Positions 19,609 through 29,300 of a stretch of 64,000 bases of DNA are shown piece after piece. The stretch spans positions 53,695-117,694 of the forward strand of contig JBMOKU010000016.1 of assembly GCA_049324315.1 (NCBI GenBank), written 5' to 3'. Position numbers and translations under genes: made by a program. How positions within the stretch are numbered: the first letter of the stretch is position 1; every line of letters starts with the position of its first letter. Source of the DNA: JBMOKU01 sp049324315. GTDB lineage: Bacteria; Bacillota; Clostridia; Peptostreptococcales; Thermotaleaceae. The notes beneath the pieces were generated by a model. It saw only the letters and a program-made list of their open reading frames with translations, made no database searches and had not been told where the DNA came from.

Positions 19609-19638
19609 GCCCTCGGATGTTCCGAGGGCTGTATTCTT
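19609..19638 (+). terminator. terminator of the maltodextrin operon
   Basis: GCCCTCGGA and TCCGAGGGC form a perfect 9-bp GC-rich stem with a TGT loop, then a T-rich tail. Confidence 0.85.
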
Positions 19639-19783
19639 TCATCTATATATGGATAAAATTCCCATAATGCAAAAAAGGTAAAATCATGTAAAAAAAGAGT
19701 TGCATATGCTATAATATTTTAGGATTGTTTAGATGATGATAAATATAACCACTTAAAAAATTTCATCTGTGGGAGGGCTTACA

Positions 19784-21367
19784 TTGAAAAGGGGATTACT
19801 GATCTTCGCGCTTGTTTTTAGTTTGATGAATACATTTGTTTATGCGGATACAATAGATTCCATAAGTACCTATATAAAAAATGGGAAGATCGTCCCTTTT
19901 GCCGATTTTTTACCGGATGACGACTTTAAGGAAATACAACCGATTGATGAAAAATTTAATGAATATACGGATTATGCATACGGTTATTCCTTAAAGTATC
20001 CGAATCATATGCAGGTGGACGTGTCTTTGTCCTCAGTAAGAACCCTTATTTATGATGAAGATACCAGAATTGAAATATATTACGATAATTTTTTCGACAC
20101 GCATGCATCCACCCAGGCATATATCAACTATAGTAATCAGTTTATGAAAAATGATAAGGATCATTTCAAAGAATATGAAGCAAATGTAAAAGTCAATGAC
20201 CTGAATGCCCATATTCTAAAGTGGAGCAGAGAAAAACTATATCGCGTAAAAGACGATAAAAACTTTTACGTGAGTGCAGAAATTGCTAAGAATAGTCATG
20301 AAGTCTATACCATTTTTATTAAATCTGCAAAACCCTTCGAGAATGCTGAAAGCTATATGGATATCATTAACTCTTTTCGAGTGGTTGACCGGATAGGCGT
20401 TCCGAAATCAACGGCAAGGTTTGCTAACAAAGAAAAGAAGCTTAACGAAGAAACAGAGGCTTTCTACAACGAATACTTTCTTGAGTCTGAAGATATAAAA
20501 TGGGGGATATTTGAGTATTCTGCACCTAAAAGCTTTGATTTTCTACATAGTCTTGAGAAAAGGGTTGATTATACCTTTGATTTTCTGGTCCTGTATCAAT
20601 CATTATCCAGTTCCGGCTTTCCAATGGAAGAGATGGAAAATGCCTATAAAAATAATCGGTACGTGGAATTGACCCTGCAAACCATGTATTTAGACGGACG
20701 AGACAATTCCAGTATCATATATGAGATCTTAAAGGGACAATATGATCAGTATTTTTATGAATATGCCCAAAATCTGAAAAAATTTGGTCATCCGGTTTTA
20801 TTCCGCTTAAATAATGAAATGAATGGTGATTGGTGTCCTTACTCCAATTATTATACATCCAAGGATACAGAATTGTTTAATCAACTATGGCGATATATAT
20901 ACGATATATTTGAAAAAAATGGCGTTGACAATGTTTTATGGGTTTGGAATCCCCATGATGGGTCCTTTCCTAACTTTAAATGGAATCATTATTTGACGTA
21001 TTACCCTGGAGATGAATATGTTGATATTATTGGGATGACGGGATATAATGCAGGGACCTATTATCCTGGTGAGAAATGGAGAAGCTTTCGAGATATCTAC
21101 ACTCCCCTATATAATGAATATATGACTTATTTTGAGCAGCCTTTTATGATTACAGAATTTGGTTCCAATTCTGTTGGCGGCGATAAAATTATGTGGATTC
21201 ATGAAATGTTTGACTTAATGAAGACCATGAAGAATATAAAAGTAGCTATATGGTGGAATGGTATTGATTGGGACAAGAATATGAAGCCGGCCCGGATTTA
21301 TCGACTGGATGAGTCCGACACCATGTTGAGAACCTTTGAATATCGGTTAAGAGAATATAAGAAATGA
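19784..21367 (+). CDS. secreted GH26-like glycosidase with N-terminal PsbP/DcrB-like domain
   Basis: Exported protein of about 527 residues from TTG 19784, which follows GGGAGGG. The signal peptide ends near FVYA-DT. Residues about 55-205 resemble PsbP/DcrB-like domains (YGYSLKYP, later SFRVV). Residues about 230-520 resemble a GH26 barrel. The putative acid/base is in RLNNEMNGDW near 348, and the putative nucleophile in MITEFGS near 461. That family cleaves beta-mannans and related beta-glucans. It is a single gene with its own terminator. The substrate is unproven, and a role on the cell's own envelope polysaccharide is possible. Confidence 0.72.
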   Translation: MKRGLLIFALVFSLMNTFVYADTIDSISTYIKNGKIVPFADFLPDDDFKEIQPIDEKFNEYTDYAYGYSLKYPNHMQVDVSLSSVRTLIYDEDTRIEIYYDNFFDTHASTQAYINYSNQFMKNDKDHFKEYEANVKVNDLNAHILKWSREKLYRVKDDKNFYVSAEIAKNSHEVYTIFIKSAKPFENAESYMDIINSFRVVDRIGVPKSTARFANKEKKLNEETEAFYNEYFLESEDIKWGIFEYSAPKSFDFLHSLEKRVDYTFDFLVLYQSLSSSGFPMEEMENAYKNNRYVELTLQTMYLDGRDNSSIIYEILKGQYDQYFYEYAQNLKKFGHPVLFRLNNEMNGDWCPYSNYYTSKDTELFNQLWRYIYDIFEKNGVDNVLWVWNPHDGSFPNFKWNHYLTYYPGDEYVDIIGMTGYNAGTYYPGEKWRSFRDIYTPLYNEYMTYFEQPFMITEFGSNSVGGDKIMWIHEMFDLMKTMKNIKVAIWWNGIDWDKNMKPARIYRLDESDTMLRTFEYRLREYKK

Positions 21368-21376
21368 TATATCAAC

Positions 21377-21414
21377 AAAAAAAAGATTGGGAAAGTTATT
21401 CGCAATCTTTTTTT
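21377..21414 (+). terminator. terminator after the GH26-like gene
   Basis: AAAAAGATTG pairs with CAATCTTTTT around a 13-base loop and ends in a T-run. Confidence 0.8.
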
Positions 21415-21475
21415 CATTTTTGACACATTATTTATCCAAAGATATATGCATCTAGAACAGAAGGTATTATCTTTT

Positions 21476-21503
21476 GTAGGGGACGCCGCCTTCGGCGTAC
21501 CGC
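21476..21503 (+). repeat. GTAGGGG palindromic repeat, copy 1
   Basis: GTAGGGG start, inner stem ACGCCG/CGGCGT around CCTT, and ACCGC end. It lies in the 316-base gap between the GH26-like gene and the Nudix gene, which otherwise holds only the terminator and AT-rich promoter-like DNA. Confidence 0.6.
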
Positions 21504-21683
21504 AACGATTATATAATGTTTTAACGGCGTAGACCTATATATTCATGACACGAAATTAAGCATTGAAAGCAGAAGTTTATTATGGTAACTTAGTATATAT
21601 AGTTTTGAAAAACAATATAGCACGGAATATCATATTATAAATAAGGGCAGTGAATTGTTCAATATATATAAGGAGTGGAAGTT

Positions 21684-22109
21684 GTGAGGGAGGAAATAAG
21701 TTCCGGCGGCGTAGTGGTTTTTGGCAATGCTATTCTGCTTTTGCGGAAGTATAACGGCGATTGGGTTCTGCCAAAGGGAAAGGTTGAAAAATATGAAGAT
21801 ATTCGAACTGCTGCAGTTAGAGAAGTGTATGAAGAAGGTAATGTAAAGGCAGAAACCATTAAATATCTTGGAGAAATCCATTATTCTTTTAAGAACAGCT
21901 GGCAGAGTAATGAAGTTGTTCATAAAACAGTACATTGGTTTCTTATGAAAGCCAGAAATATGGAATGTATTCCACTAAAGGAAGAGGGCTTCATTGAAGC
22001 AAGATTTGTCCACATGAATCGAGCAACGGAATTGGCAAAGTATGATGATGAAAGAGAAATTATTCAAAAAGCCATTGAATTGTTAGAAAATGATAAGGAC
22101 CCCATCTAA
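21684..22109 (+). CDS. Nudix hydrolase
   Basis: Small cytoplasmic pyrophosphohydrolase of 141 residues. The full Nudix box is present: the G-x5-E part in GKVEKYE near residue 35 and REVYEEGNV near 49. AAGGAG precedes GTG 21684 by 9 bases; the GTG at 21675 overlaps that site. The substrate could be a nucleotide or dinucleoside polyphosphate. Its stop codon lies in the loop of its terminator. Confidence 0.85.
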   Translation: MREEISSGGVVVFGNAILLLRKYNGDWVLPKGKVEKYEDIRTAAVREVYEEGNVKAETIKYLGEIHYSFKNSWQSNEVVHKTVHWFLMKARNMECIPLKEEGFIEARFVHMNRATELAKYDDEREIIQKAIELLENDKDPI

Positions 22110-22127
22110 AAAGGATGGGGTCCTTCA
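22095..22127 (+). terminator. terminator of the Nudix gene
   Basis: AAGGACCCCATC and GATGGGGTCCTT form a perfect 12-bp stem. The stop codon lies in the 7-base loop. Confidence 0.85.
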
Positions 22128-22272
22128 TTACACCATCTTCCTCCTGGTATGAGTATAAAACAAATACGATTTTTATAATGATGTAACATAATTTCAATTT
22201 AAACTATAATAAATTGTGATATAATATATAAAATATATTAAAAAGGCTGTGACATAAGAAGTAGGTGAGCAC

Positions 22273-23235
22273 ATGTCATTTTCTATGAAGACAAAAAATG
22301 AATTATCGAGAATAATTCCTGAGGACCCATGCTGTCAGCTTAGTGAGCTTTCTGCATTAATGCATATGAGTGGCACCATACAATTGGCAGGTTTTCAAAA
22401 AATCAATGTGAAGATTGCTACAGAAAATGCAGCAGTAGCAAGGAAAATATTCAAACTGCTGAAGAAGACCTTTGGTATCCATACGGAAGTTATGGTCACG
22501 AAAAACAGATTGTTAAAGAAGAACAATCATTACGTCATGATTGTTAGCAGCAAAGAGGGGGCAAACGATGTCCTTGAAAAAGTAGGAATCCTTAGTGAAA
22601 AAGATGGGCAGCTAACGATAAACTATAGCATCCCGGAAAAACTAATGAAAAATACATGCTGCAAGCGGGCATATCTCCGAGGAGCTTTTCTAGGCGCTGG
22701 TTCAGTAAGTGATCCGGAAAAAACCTATCATCTAGAATTCGTTACAACCAGTGAAGAATATAGTGAGAGTTTAAAAGAACTTGTTAATGAGTTTGGGTTA
22801 GGCGCTAAAATTGTTCAGCGGAAAAACAGCTATGTGGTATATTTAAAGGAAGGGGATCAGATTGTCGATCTTTTAAATATCATCGGAGCACACTCTGCCC
22901 TACTAAATCTGGAGAACATAAGAATTGTCAAACAGGTTCGAAATAATGTCAATCGGATTGTTAATTGTGAGACAGCCAACTTAAGTAAAATTGTCAATGC
23001 ATCCATGCGTCAAATTGAGAATATAGAATACATTCAAAGAACGAGAGGATTTAGAGTACTTCCTGATGGACTTCGGGAGATTGCTGAATTAAGACTTACT
23101 TATAAAGAAGCAAGCTTAAAAGAATTGGGGCAGATGCTGAACCCACCCGTAGGCAAGTCTGGTGTGAATCACAGATTAAGGAAAATTGAGAAAATAGCAG
23201 AAAAATATAAACAAAAAGAGGGGGATTTACGTTGA
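22273..23235 (+). CDS. whiA: DNA-binding protein WhiA
   Basis: WhiA family, 320 residues: an N-terminal degenerate LAGLIDADG homing-endonuclease fold (CCKRAYLRGAFLGAGSVSDP near residue 132) and a C-terminal helix-turn-helix (SLKELGQMLNPPVGKSGVNH near 280). In Firmicutes it affects division and chromosome segregation; in actinomycetes it controls sporulation. It overlaps the HPr start. The usual upstream partners rapZ and yvcK are 15 kb away. Confidence 0.93.
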   Translation: MSFSMKTKNELSRIIPEDPCCQLSELSALMHMSGTIQLAGFQKINVKIATENAAVARKIFKLLKKTFGIHTEVMVTKNRLLKKNNHYVMIVSSKEGANDVLEKVGILSEKDGQLTINYSIPEKLMKNTCCKRAYLRGAFLGAGSVSDPEKTYHLEFVTTSEEYSESLKELVNEFGLGAKIVQRKNSYVVYLKEGDQIVDLLNIIGAHSALLNLENIRIVKQVRNNVNRIVNCETANLSKIVNASMRQIENIEYIQRTRGFRVLPDGLREIAELRLTYKEASLKELGQMLNPPVGKSGVNHRLRKIEKIAEKYKQKEGDLR

Positions 23236-23498
23236 TTTCTAAAGAGATTACCATCATAAACAAATTAGGATTACATGCAAGACCAGCTGCATTATTTGTG
23301 CAAATGACGAATAAATACGATTCTGACGTATTTCTGGAAAAAGGAACAAAAAAGATAAATGCTAAAAGTATCATGGGTGTAATGTCCCTGGGTGTTTCAA
23401 AGGGAGAAACTGTGACGATTATAACAGATGGCCCAGACGAGCAAGAAGCAATGGAAGCATTGGTAAACTTAATTGAGCATGTGCTCATGGACTTGTAA
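23232..23498 (+). CDS. ptsH: HPr phosphocarrier protein
   Basis: Small PTS phosphocarrier of 88 residues. The phosphorylatable histidine 15 is in LGLHARPAALF, and the regulatory serine near 46 is in AKSIMGVMSLG, so both EI and HPr kinase sites are kept. This separates it from Crh, which has glutamine at position 15 and occupies the whiA-linked place in B. subtilis. TTG 23232 overlaps the whiA stop (TTGA) after GAGGGGGA. Confidence 0.9.
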   Translation: MISKEITIINKLGLHARPAALFVQMTNKYDSDVFLEKGTKKINAKSIMGVMSLGVSKGETVTIITDGPDEQEAMEALVNLIEHVLMDL

Positions 23499-23524
23499 AC
23501 TACCTAATTATTAGGTAGTTTTTT
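23498..23524 (+). terminator. terminator of whiA-ptsH
   Basis: AACTACCTAA and TTAGGTAGTT form a 10-bp stem with an ATT loop, followed by T's. Confidence 0.88.
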
Positions 23525-23575
23525 CGTTTTTATTAAGGCAATAGATTGTGTGGAACTTCTGTGGATGACATAATC

Positions 23576-23599
23576 GTAGGGGCGAGCACTGTTCGCCCG
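23576..23599 (+). repeat. GTAGGGG palindromic repeat, copy 2
   Basis: GTAGGGGCGA and TCGCCCG around a short loop; the stem is GGGCGA/TCGCCC. It lies in the 361-base gap before the HD-GYP gene. The rest of that gap is AT-rich, with a possible TATAAT at about 23748, and shows no gene. Confidence 0.65.
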
Positions 23600-23859
23600 A
23601 TTTGATACCAAAAACTATAAAAACAAATGAAAAAAGACGAACATTTTATTTGTAAAATAGTCACAACGCATTCACCACGACAATAGGCAATAAGACCCAA
23701 AATTTAGGAAATATTTTTTTGGGACTTGCCATTCAACAATTCTTTGTATAATATAAAAATTATGGCAATAAAAGAAGAAAAATGCAGTAAAATGACGAAA
23801 AATGTCGAAAAAGTCTTGAAAATGATGTAGTTCATTTCGCCAATCCTCCGGAGGGAAGA

Positions 23860-24936
23860 ATGTACAAAATAAATGTTGAATCCTTAAAAAATGGTATGAT
23901 CATTGCCAAAAATATTTATGATAATGATGGAAATATCTTGCTTGCAGCGGGGATTGCTTTAAGGGAAAACTACATCAGCAAGCTAAAGGAATTGAGAATA
24001 ACAGAAGTATATATACAAACAGATGAAACCGCGGATATTGTTGTTGAGGATGTAATTCAAGAACAAAATCGTCTGGAAGCAAAACAGATTGTTAAACAGA
24101 TCATGGTCTCCATAAAAAAAGATACCCGTGCTTTCGATGAAAGAATTTTGTCAGTGGTGGAAAGTATTGTTGAGGATTTGCTAAACAATCCCAACGTTAT
24201 GGTTCATTTAGCAGATATCAGGTCTGTTGACGAATATACCTTCGGACACTCTGTAAATGTTTGTGTCTTGTCGGTATTACTGGGTATAAAAATGGGCTAT
24301 AATAAAACACAGCTTAAAGAACTTGGAATCGGCGCACTGCTTCACGACATCGGAAAGATGTGGGTTCCGGAAAGTATTTTAAACAAACCGGATATCCTTG
24401 ATGAACAAGAGTTTGAAGAAATCAAAAAGCATACAACATTTGGCTATGACTTCTTACATAAAATTCCCGGTGTACCAAGCATATCCTGTATGGTAGCATT
24501 AGCACATCATGAGCGCTTTGACGGAAGCGGATACCCTTTTGGGAAAAAGAGCTATGACATTCATGAATACGCTAGAATTATTGCAATCACAGATGTGTAT
24601 GATGCATTGACGTCGGAAAGAATCTATAAAAAGAAAATTCGGCCCTTTGAAGCAGTAGAATATCTGGTATCCATCGGAAAAACACAGTTTGATGAAAAAA
24701 TGGTGAAGCTTTTTACTGAGTTCGTTCCTGTTTTCCCTATGGGGTCTGTTGTGAAAACGAACTTGGGAGAAAAGGGTGTTGTTTTATCTGTTGACAGCAG
24801 CTTCCCTACAAAACCTACGATTAGGATACTGTTGAACAAAGATGGCAGCAGATGTGTGCCCTACCAAGATATTGATTTAAAGAAGCATCATGGCGTAAAG
24901 ATTGTTGACATAATAGAGAATTTTTCAATATTTTGA
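23860..24936 (+). CDS. HD-GYP domain protein, likely c-di-GMP phosphodiesterase
   Basis: Protein of 358 residues. The N-terminal 60 residues form a small beta-rich domain found on many HD-GYP proteins. The HD-GYP domain spans about 115-300, with LLHDIGKMWVP near 165 and HHERFDGSGYPFG near 222, including the GYP signature. These enzymes hydrolyse cyclic di-GMP using a di-metal centre. There are no membrane segments or receiver domain. ATG 23860 follows CGGAGGGAAG. It is a single gene. Confidence 0.88.
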   Translation: MYKINVESLKNGMIIAKNIYDNDGNILLAAGIALRENYISKLKELRITEVYIQTDETADIVVEDVIQEQNRLEAKQIVKQIMVSIKKDTRAFDERILSVVESIVEDLLNNPNVMVHLADIRSVDEYTFGHSVNVCVLSVLLGIKMGYNKTQLKELGIGALLHDIGKMWVPESILNKPDILDEQEFEEIKKHTTFGYDFLHKIPGVPSISCMVALAHHERFDGSGYPFGKKSYDIHEYARIIAITDVYDALTSERIYKKKIRPFEAVEYLVSIGKTQFDEKMVKLFTEFVPVFPMGSVVKTNLGEKGVVLSVDSSFPTKPTIRILLNKDGSRCVPYQDIDLKKHHGVKIVDIIENFSIF

Positions 24937-24943
24937 TATAATT

Positions 24944-24972
24944 AAGGTATGAATCATGATTCATACCTTTTA
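24944..24972 (+). terminator. 26-bp palindromic terminator
   Basis: AAGGTATGAATCA is followed directly by its exact complement and then a T-rich tail. It ends the HD-GYP transcript. Confidence 0.75.
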
Positions 24973-25000
24973 ATTTTGTGACGCAAGGTGAGGATAGACA

Positions 25001-26299
25001 ATGACAAAAAATGAACAGATTTTGAAATATATCGAAGGCTTGAAAGTCGGAACGAAAATATCGGTGAGACAAATTGCCCAGGAGTTGGAAGTCAGTGAGG
25101 GCACTGCCTATAGGGCCATAAAAGATGCAGAGCTCCAGGAAATGGTTAGTACGATTCCTAGGATCGGTACCATACGGGTCGAGAAAGTAGAGAAAAAAGA
25201 AATTCATAAACTAACCTTTTCTGAGATTTTAAACATTGTAGAGGGGACTGTTTTAGGAGGACACGAAGGTATCTACAAAACCCTTAATAAATTTGTCATA
25301 GGGGCAATGGCTGTTAATGAAATCGAACGATATATTTCAGATGGTGATTTGTTAATTGTAGGAAATCGTGATGAGGTCCATAAACTGGCTTTGGATAGAG
25401 GCTGTGCCGTATTGATTACAGGTGGGTTTTCCTGCAGTGAAGAAATAAAAAAGATAGCCACCGAAAGAAAGCTTCCGGTCATTTCCACCAGCTATGATAC
25501 CTTTACTGTCACCTCGATGATCAATCGAGATATCCATGAACGGTTAATTAGAAAGCAAATCCTCCTAGCAGAGGATATCATGCCTAAAAAGCTTCACTAT
25601 CTGGATGAACCATGTACCGTTGCTGATATGAAAAGAAAGATGAAAGCTGTTGGACACAGCAGATTCCCCATCGTAGACAAGCAGTTTCAGGTCATTGGTG
25701 TTATTACGCCCAGAGATATTGCCGGCGCAGGAGATGATGACCTACTAACGGATCTAATGTCTGCAAATCCGATAACCGTTGAGAAAAATACATCCGTTGC
25801 TTATATTTCCCATGTCATGATTTGGGAAGGTATAGAAATGGTCCCTATCGTTGAAGGAAGAAAATTGGCCGGCGTTATTTCCCGACAGGACGTGATCAAG
25901 GGACTTAGATATATAAAAAACCAGCCCCACATGGGAGAGCCCTTTGAAGATATGATTTTTAATCACTGCAAAGTTGAGGAAAGTGATTATGGTATAAAAT
26001 TAACTGGGGAAATTACGCCTATGATGCTAAATGAACTGGGAATCGCCAGCGCCGGCGTGTTGGTTATGTTGATGTCTACGGCCGGCTCGTTGGCCATCAA
26101 GGCACAAAAACATCTGGATAGTGTTATCGACAGCTTTATGATTTATTTTATTCGGCCATTGCAATTGGAGAATAAAATAGAAGTATATGCAGAGATAATC
26201 AATATGGGTAGAAAGTTTTGCAAAGTAGATGTTAGGGTCTATCATGGAAGAGACATTGTGGCGAAAGCATTAATGTCTGCGAAGCTATTAAAAAAATAG
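25001..26299 (+). CDS. HTH-DRTGG-CBS-hotdog regulator (YtoI/SpxR family)
   Basis: Cytoplasmic regulator of 432 residues with four parts: a winged HTH (SVRQIAQELEVSEGTAYRAI near residue 21), a DRTGG domain (about 70-180), two CBS domains (about 188-305) that normally bind adenine nucleotides, and a C-terminal hotdog fold (about 320-430). This order matches B. subtilis YtoI and pneumococcal SpxR, which ties redox or energy state to gene expression. Targets here are unknown. It is 24 bases before dnaE. Confidence 0.85.
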   Translation: MTKNEQILKYIEGLKVGTKISVRQIAQELEVSEGTAYRAIKDAELQEMVSTIPRIGTIRVEKVEKKEIHKLTFSEILNIVEGTVLGGHEGIYKTLNKFVIGAMAVNEIERYISDGDLLIVGNRDEVHKLALDRGCAVLITGGFSCSEEIKKIATERKLPVISTSYDTFTVTSMINRDIHERLIRKQILLAEDIMPKKLHYLDEPCTVADMKRKMKAVGHSRFPIVDKQFQVIGVITPRDIAGAGDDDLLTDLMSANPITVEKNTSVAYISHVMIWEGIEMVPIVEGRKLAGVISRQDVIKGLRYIKNQPHMGEPFEDMIFNHCKVEESDYGIKLTGEITPMMLNELGIASAGVLVMLMSTAGSLAIKAQKHLDSVIDSFMIYFIRPLQLENKIEVYAEIINMGRKFCKVDVRVYHGRDIVAKALMSAKLLKK

Positions 26300-26323
26300 T
26301 TCCGTGATGGCAAGGAGGTTTAT

Positions 26324-29300
26324 ATGAGAGATTTTGTGCACTTACATGTTCATACGGAATACAGTTTATTGGATGGATCAGCTAGAATTTCCAAGCTGAT
26401 CGAATTGACAAAAGAACTGGGAATGAAAGCCATTGCCATAACTGATCATGGCTGCATGTTTGGTGTGATCGATTTTTATAAACAGGCTGTTAAGCACGGT
26501 ATTAAGCCGATTATGGGCTGCGAGGTTTACACGGCTCCACGAACAATGTATGATAGAGATCCTGTTAAGGACAAAGGATTGGGTCATCTGGTTTTGCTGG
26601 CTAAAAACATAAACGGCTATAAAAATATCATGAAGATCGTTTCTCTTGGGTATACAGAGGGCTTCTACTATAAGCCCCGTATTGACATGGATACTTTGAT
26701 GAAACACGGTTCAGATATTGTTGCTTTAAGCGGGTGCTTGGCAGGTCGCGTACAGCAGTACATTCTGAATCATGATTATCAAGGGGCGAAGGAAGAAGCT
26801 TTGAAGCTTGAAAGTATATTTGGAAAAGGAAATTTCTATCTTGAGCTGCAGGACCATGGCATTGAAGAACAAAAGGATGTGAACCATTATCTGGTCAAAC
26901 TTAGCAAAGAGACGGGAATTCCATTAGTCGCTACCAATGATGTCCACTATTTGAGAAAACAAGACGCTGATGTACATGATGTTTTGCTTTGTATTCAAAC
27001 TGGAAAAACAGTGGACGAGGAAGAGCGTTTGAAATTTCCAACCCAGGAATTCTACCTGAAAACACCTGATGAGATGGCAGAGATCTTCCCATACGCCTTA
27101 GAGGCATTGGATAATACCGTAAAGATTGGGGAAATGTGCAATGTGGAATTTGCCTTTAACCAGATACACTTGCCTAAATATGATGTACCGGAAGCCATGG
27201 ATGCGGATGTGTATTTACGGCAGCTGTGTGATAAAGGGTTAAAGGATCGCTATCATGAGATTACCCATGAACTTCAAGAGAGATTGGATTATGAGTTGAG
27301 TGTCATTGAGGGAATGGGCTATGTTGAATATTTCTTGATTGTGTGGGATTTTATTCGTTATGCAAAAGAGAACAATATCATGGTAGGGCCAGGTAGAGGA
27401 TCGGCAGCGGGAAGTATTGTATCCTATGCATTAGGTATAACGGATATTGATCCGATTAAATACAACTTGATTTTTGAGCGCTTCTTGAATCCGGAACGAA
27501 TTACCATGCCCGATATCGATATAGACTTCTGTTACGAAAGAAGACAAGAGGTCATTGATTATGTCATTGATAAGTATGGAAAAGACAAGGTAGCGCAAAT
27601 TATCACCTTTGGTACTATGGCAGCCAGGGCGGCTATACGGGATGTGGGCAGGGCAATCAATATGTCCTATGCCAGCGTAGATGCCATAGCGAAGCAGATA
27701 CCCTTTCAAATAGGTATGACGATTGATAAAGCATTAGAGATTAACAAAACCCTTAAAGATATGTATGAATCCGATGAACAAGCGAAATATCTAATAGACG
27801 TAGCTCGAGCAGTAGAAGGGATGCCAAGGCATGCTTCAACCCATGCGGCGGGTGTGGTGATTTCAAAAGAAGCCATTGACGAATATGTGCCCCTTTATAA
27901 TCATGAGAATGGTGTTTCAACCCAATTTACCATGGGAACGCTGGAAGAATTGGGTCTTCTAAAAATGGATTTTTTAGGTCTGAGAAACTTGACGGTTATA
28001 CGGGATGCAATATCTCTTATAGAAAAAGATCATGGCGTGCTTATCGATTTTTCAAAGATGTCTTACGATGATAAAAAGGTTTATGAGTTAATCAGCAGAG
28101 CAGATACACTAGGGGTATTTCAATTGGAAAGCGGCGGCATGCGCCAATTTATGAAGGAATTAAAGCCGGACTGTTTCGAAGATATTATCGCAGGAATCTC
28201 ATTATTCAGACCTGGTCCAATGGATTCTATCCCTAAATATCTTGAGTACAAAAATAACCCACAAAAAGTACAATATCTACATCCAAAGCTTAAGCCCATA
28301 CTGAATGTAACCTACGGATGTTTTGTCTATCAGGAACAGGTTATGCAGGTGGTGCGGGACTTGGGGGGATATACCTATGGGCGTAGTGACCTGGTGCGCA
28401 GGGCCATGGGAAAAAAGAAAATGGATGTCATGGAACAGGAGAGGCATTACTTTATCTATGGAAAGATAAAGGATAATGGGGAGATCGAAATACCCGGGTG
28501 CATCCGAAATGGCGTCCCAGAAGAGGTTGGTAATAAGATTTTTGACGAGATGATTGATTTTGCTAAGTATGCATTTAATAAATCCCACGCCGCTGCCTAT
28601 GCCGTATTAGGATATCAAACAGCTTATTTAAAACAATACTATCCTGTTGAATTTATGGCTGCACTGCTTACCAGTATCATGGGAAATACGTCAAAGGTGG
28701 CAGAATATATCCAGGATTGTAAGCGAATGGGGATCGAAATACTGCCTCCCAGTGTAAATGCCAGTATGGCAAAGTTTACCGTAGAAAATGGGAAAATTCG
28801 ATTTGGTCTCTTAGCGGTAAAAAATGTGGGGCTAAGTGTTATTGATGCCATCGTTTTAGCCAGAGAAAGTAAAGGAAGATACATGAGTTTTACGGATTTT
28901 TGTCAAAAGGTGGACTCGAAGGAGATCAATAAAAGAGCCATTGAAAGTTTGATTAAGTGCGGAGCCTTTGACAATCTGGGTGGAAATAGAGCCCAGCTTA
29001 TGGCAGTTTATGAAAGGGTGCTGGAAGGAATCCAGCAGGACCGGAGAAAAAACCTAGAAGGACAGTTTTCTTTGTTTAACATATATCAAGACGTTATCTC
29101 GGATCATGGGTTAGAGGATAGACTTCCTGATATTGCTGAATTCCCAACCAAAATGATGCTTTCCATGGAAAAGGAAGTATTAGGCTTGTATGTTAGTGGA
29201 CATCCTCTGTCAGAATTGGAAGAAGAACTGAAAAGTGCTTCTACTGTGAATGCTGCCGTATTTGTAGAAGCCATGGATCATCCGGAAAACTGCCAGATGA

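Noticed and set aside
23232..23498. Crh instead of HPr
   Set aside because: Position 15 is histidine, required for PTS phosphotransfer; Crh has glutamine.
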